DNA of 64,000 bases from Anabaena cylindrica PCC 7122. Lineage in GTDB: Bacteria; Cyanobacteriota; Cyanobacteriia; Cyanobacteriales; Nostocaceae. The notes under the pieces are model-generated. The model was given only the letters and a program-made list of their open reading frames with translations, was not told the DNA's origin and made no database searches. Each line of letters opens with the position of its first letter. Position 1 is the first letter of the stretch. Location of the stretch: NCBI RefSeq assembly GCF_000317695.1, contig NC_019771.1:1926001-1990000 (forward strand), in the 5' to 3' direction. Positions 62,506 through 64,000 of this stretch are shown in pieces. Both the position numbers and the translations under genes were made by a program.

Positions 62506-63525
62506 TTAAGTTACAGCAGCTTCTAACATTTTAATTGTGCCATTATCAGTGTCTATTTCTACTTCCAAACCTATAGGTACTGTAAATTTGTCTTTAATAT
62601 GACCAATCATAGAACCATACCAAGCGGGAATACCTAAAGGTTGAATATGATGTTTTAATATTTGGATTAATGTAAATGATGGTTCATCTCCTGGTTGACA
62701 ATTTGTGCATTGTCCAAAAATAAAACCAGAAATTTGATTGAGAATACCAGCATTTTTTAATTGTGTTAGCATTCTGTCTATGCGATAAATATCTTCACCT
62801 ATATCTTCTAGAAATAAAATGCTTTTATGCCATGATGGTAAATAAGGTGAACCCACCATTGCAGCTAGAATTGACAAATTACCACCAATAAGTTTACCTC
62901 TTGCTTTTCCTTGGTTAATTATTGCTATTTTCCCCTCATTAGTGGGGGTATTTTGCATGATTAATTTTTCTCCATCAAATAAGATATTTTTAAAATAATC
63001 AATTGTAAATTGATTCCATGTGGAAGTGGCAACTGCGCCATGAAATGTAATTAATCGACTGCGAGCATTAATAGCTAATAATAAAGAAGTAATATCGCTG
63101 TAACCTATAATTATTTTAGGATTTTTACGAATGAGGGGATAATTAAGTAAAGGTAAAATACGATTACAGCCCCAACCGCCACGCATGGCCATAATTGCTT
63201 TTACAGAATTGTCTGCAAACATGGTATGAATGTCTTGGGCGCGATCGCTATCTTTTCCGGCTAAATAGCCATGACGATCTAAAATATGTGCGCCTGTTAT
63301 TACTTTCAGCCCTAACTTGCTCAAAGCTTGTTGTGCGGTTTCGATGTCTTTGGGTTCGATAATACCAGCGGGGGCTATTAATCCTACGGTATCACCTATT
63401 TTTAGATGTGGTGGTTTGATAATAATGTTTGGTGAAGTCTGAATTTCGGCGATAACTGGGGCAATGTGGGTGGCTATGGTAGTTAATCCCAATGTGGTGA
63501 GAAATTGACGACGGTTGATGCTCAT
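62506..63525 (-). CDS. LD-carboxypeptidase family (S66) protein, Tat-like signal
   Basis: 339 residues of the S66 family, which cuts peptidoglycan-derived tetrapeptides. The N-terminus INRRQFLTTLGLTTIATHIA has the twin-arginine pattern, so it is probably exported folded. The nucleophile Ser143 lies in IIGYSDITSLL, after the AMRGGWGCNRILPLL block. C-terminal Glu/His block WYGSMIGHIKDKFTVPIG. First gene of the leftward run with hyuA. A link between muropeptide recycling and 5-oxoproline-type amide hydrolysis is conceivable but unproven. Confidence 0.88.
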   Translation of the reverse strand: MSINRRQFLTTLGLTTIATHIAPVIAEIQTSPNIIIKPPHLKIGDTVGLIAPAGIIEPKDIETAQQALSKLGLKVITGAHILDRHGYLAGKDSDRAQDIHTMFADNSVKAIMAMRGGWGCNRILPLLNYPLIRKNPKIIIGYSDITSLLLAINARSRLITFHGAVATSTWNQFTIDYFKNILFDGEKLIMQNTPTNEGKIAIINQGKARGKLIGGNLSILAAMVGSPYLPSWHKSILFLEDIGEDIYRIDRMLTQLKNAGILNQISGFIFGQCTNCQPGDEPSFTLIQILKHHIQPLGIPAWYGSMIGHIKDKFTVPIGLEVEIDTDNGTIKMLEAAVT

Positions 63526-63877
63526 GGAGTATGTAGGCTGAACAATTACAACAACAAAGTTTTCAAACTTAAGGAAAATTTAACAATGTTAATCTTAAAG
63601 ATTTCTTAAGAAATTGCCCAAAAAAATTGACCCTCAGAATGGTAGATAAAAGAACGTGTAAAACAGAGATTTAGCAAAAAAATAGCAGAATTTGAACAGG
63701 TATTCTATTGTTGTCATGTATTCTCTTGGCGAACTCTGAGTAGAAAAAAAAAGAAGCCCAAATTGTAAAATTGACTATAGCTGATATACTAATCCTATGA
63801 TATGTCGCTCAAGTGTCACACTTAGCAATATCACAAAATGGTGTTTATCTAACCACGTATGTAAACGTGTATAAACT
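63526..63877. other. 352-bp spacer at the right end
   Basis: Divergent region between ldcA and the edge gene. AT-rich with TTAAGATTTCTTAAG-like sequence near 63585-63612. No gene and no clear box that I would name. Confidence 0.35.
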
Positions 63878-64000
63878 ATGGAAACTACTGCAAGTTTAAT
63901 TCCAGAATTTGAACAATTATTTAGACAAAAACTGAAACTAAATAATTGTAAACTCAAAAAGAAAAGACAAGAGAATAATTATGAAATTACTACTCCATCT
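63878..64000 (+). CDS. partial gene running off the window
   Basis: Open frame of 41 codons with no stop: METTASLIPEFEQLFRQKLK then a Lys- and Asn-rich stretch. Family unknown. The start is supported only by the ATG; no ribosome site is visible. Confidence 0.4.
   Translation, partial: METTASLIPEFEQLFRQKLKLNNCKLKKKRQENNYEITTPS

Noticed and set aside
63585..63612. Pho-box-like TTAA repeats
   Set aside because: Spacing and sequence fit the cyanobacterial Pho box poorly, and neighbouring genes are not phosphate genes.

Overview
The window comes from a filamentous, probably heterocyst-forming cyanobacterium (Nostocales type). It is AT-rich and carries many GCGATCGC (HIP1) sites. It encodes the cyanobacterial SufR/sufBCDS locus, a CrtO-type beta-carotene ketolase, two CYP110-like P450s, a GlgA of the cyanobacterial type and a tocopherol-type HPPD. 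It also has the tandem heptamers and dispersed palindromic repeats usual in that order. I cannot name the species. There are no rRNA genes, no convincing tRNA and no CRISPR array.

Layout. 0-6.4 kb: GAF sensor histidine kinase, AI-2E-type permease, LCP cell-wall glycopolymer ligase, and an overlooked 50-codon gene sharing a bidirectional terminator with LCP. 6.9-12.1 kb: NAD locus pncB - four-helix-bundle gene - nadD - nrtR - nadE, with a perfect palindromic NrtR-type operator over the pncB promoter. 12.3-15.6 kb: peptidoglycan-binding protein, TPR protein, UPF0145 protein, membrane protein. 15.9-22.1 kb: iron-sulfur locus, sufR divergent from sufBCDS, with two exact CAAC-N6-GTTG SufR boxes between them. 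22.3-23.7 kb: an ISL3-type insertion sequence with intact ends and 8-bp target duplication but a transposase broken by three one-base shifts. 23.8-27.5 kb: zinc/metal locus (candidate Zur box, COG0523 GTPase, WD40 protein, small secreted Cys protein, ZnuA-like lipoprotein). 27.5-28.3 kb: nested repeats, including a 262-bp element with 10-bp target duplication inside an older repeat, and a 12-copy heptamer array.

28.3-38.3 kb: two P450s, an Na+/H+ antiporter, a saccharopine-dehydrogenase-like protein, a Rossmann protein, crtO and a DUF2993 protein. 38.6-43.8 kb: glgA, two double-glycine-leader peptides with a shared C-terminal motif, and a TPP-dependent transketolase-like enzyme. 43.9-49.2 kb: an AT-rich accessory island that looks like defence and toxin-antitoxin material: a DGQHR/ParB-like + HEPN pair, a PD-(D/E)xK nuclease + TOPRIM pair lying between 148-bp direct repeats, a relBE-like pair killed by two in-frame stops, and vapBC. 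49.4-56.1 kb: HAD phosphatase, HPPD, SDR, a NYN-LOTUS protein, VOC protein, DUF1838 protein. 56.6-64 kb: pentapeptide protein, a 950-bp region with a tiny ORF/terminator and a gene remnant, then a leftward operon ldcA - hyuA - uma2 - hyuB, and a partial gene at the right edge.

The best candidates for undescribed biology are the paired double-glycine peptides (40.66-41.31 kb) and the two two-gene modules at 43.97-46.27 kb and 46.57-47.69 kb. The best supported regulatory calls are the NrtR, SufR and Zur sites, each of which matches its neighbouring genes.
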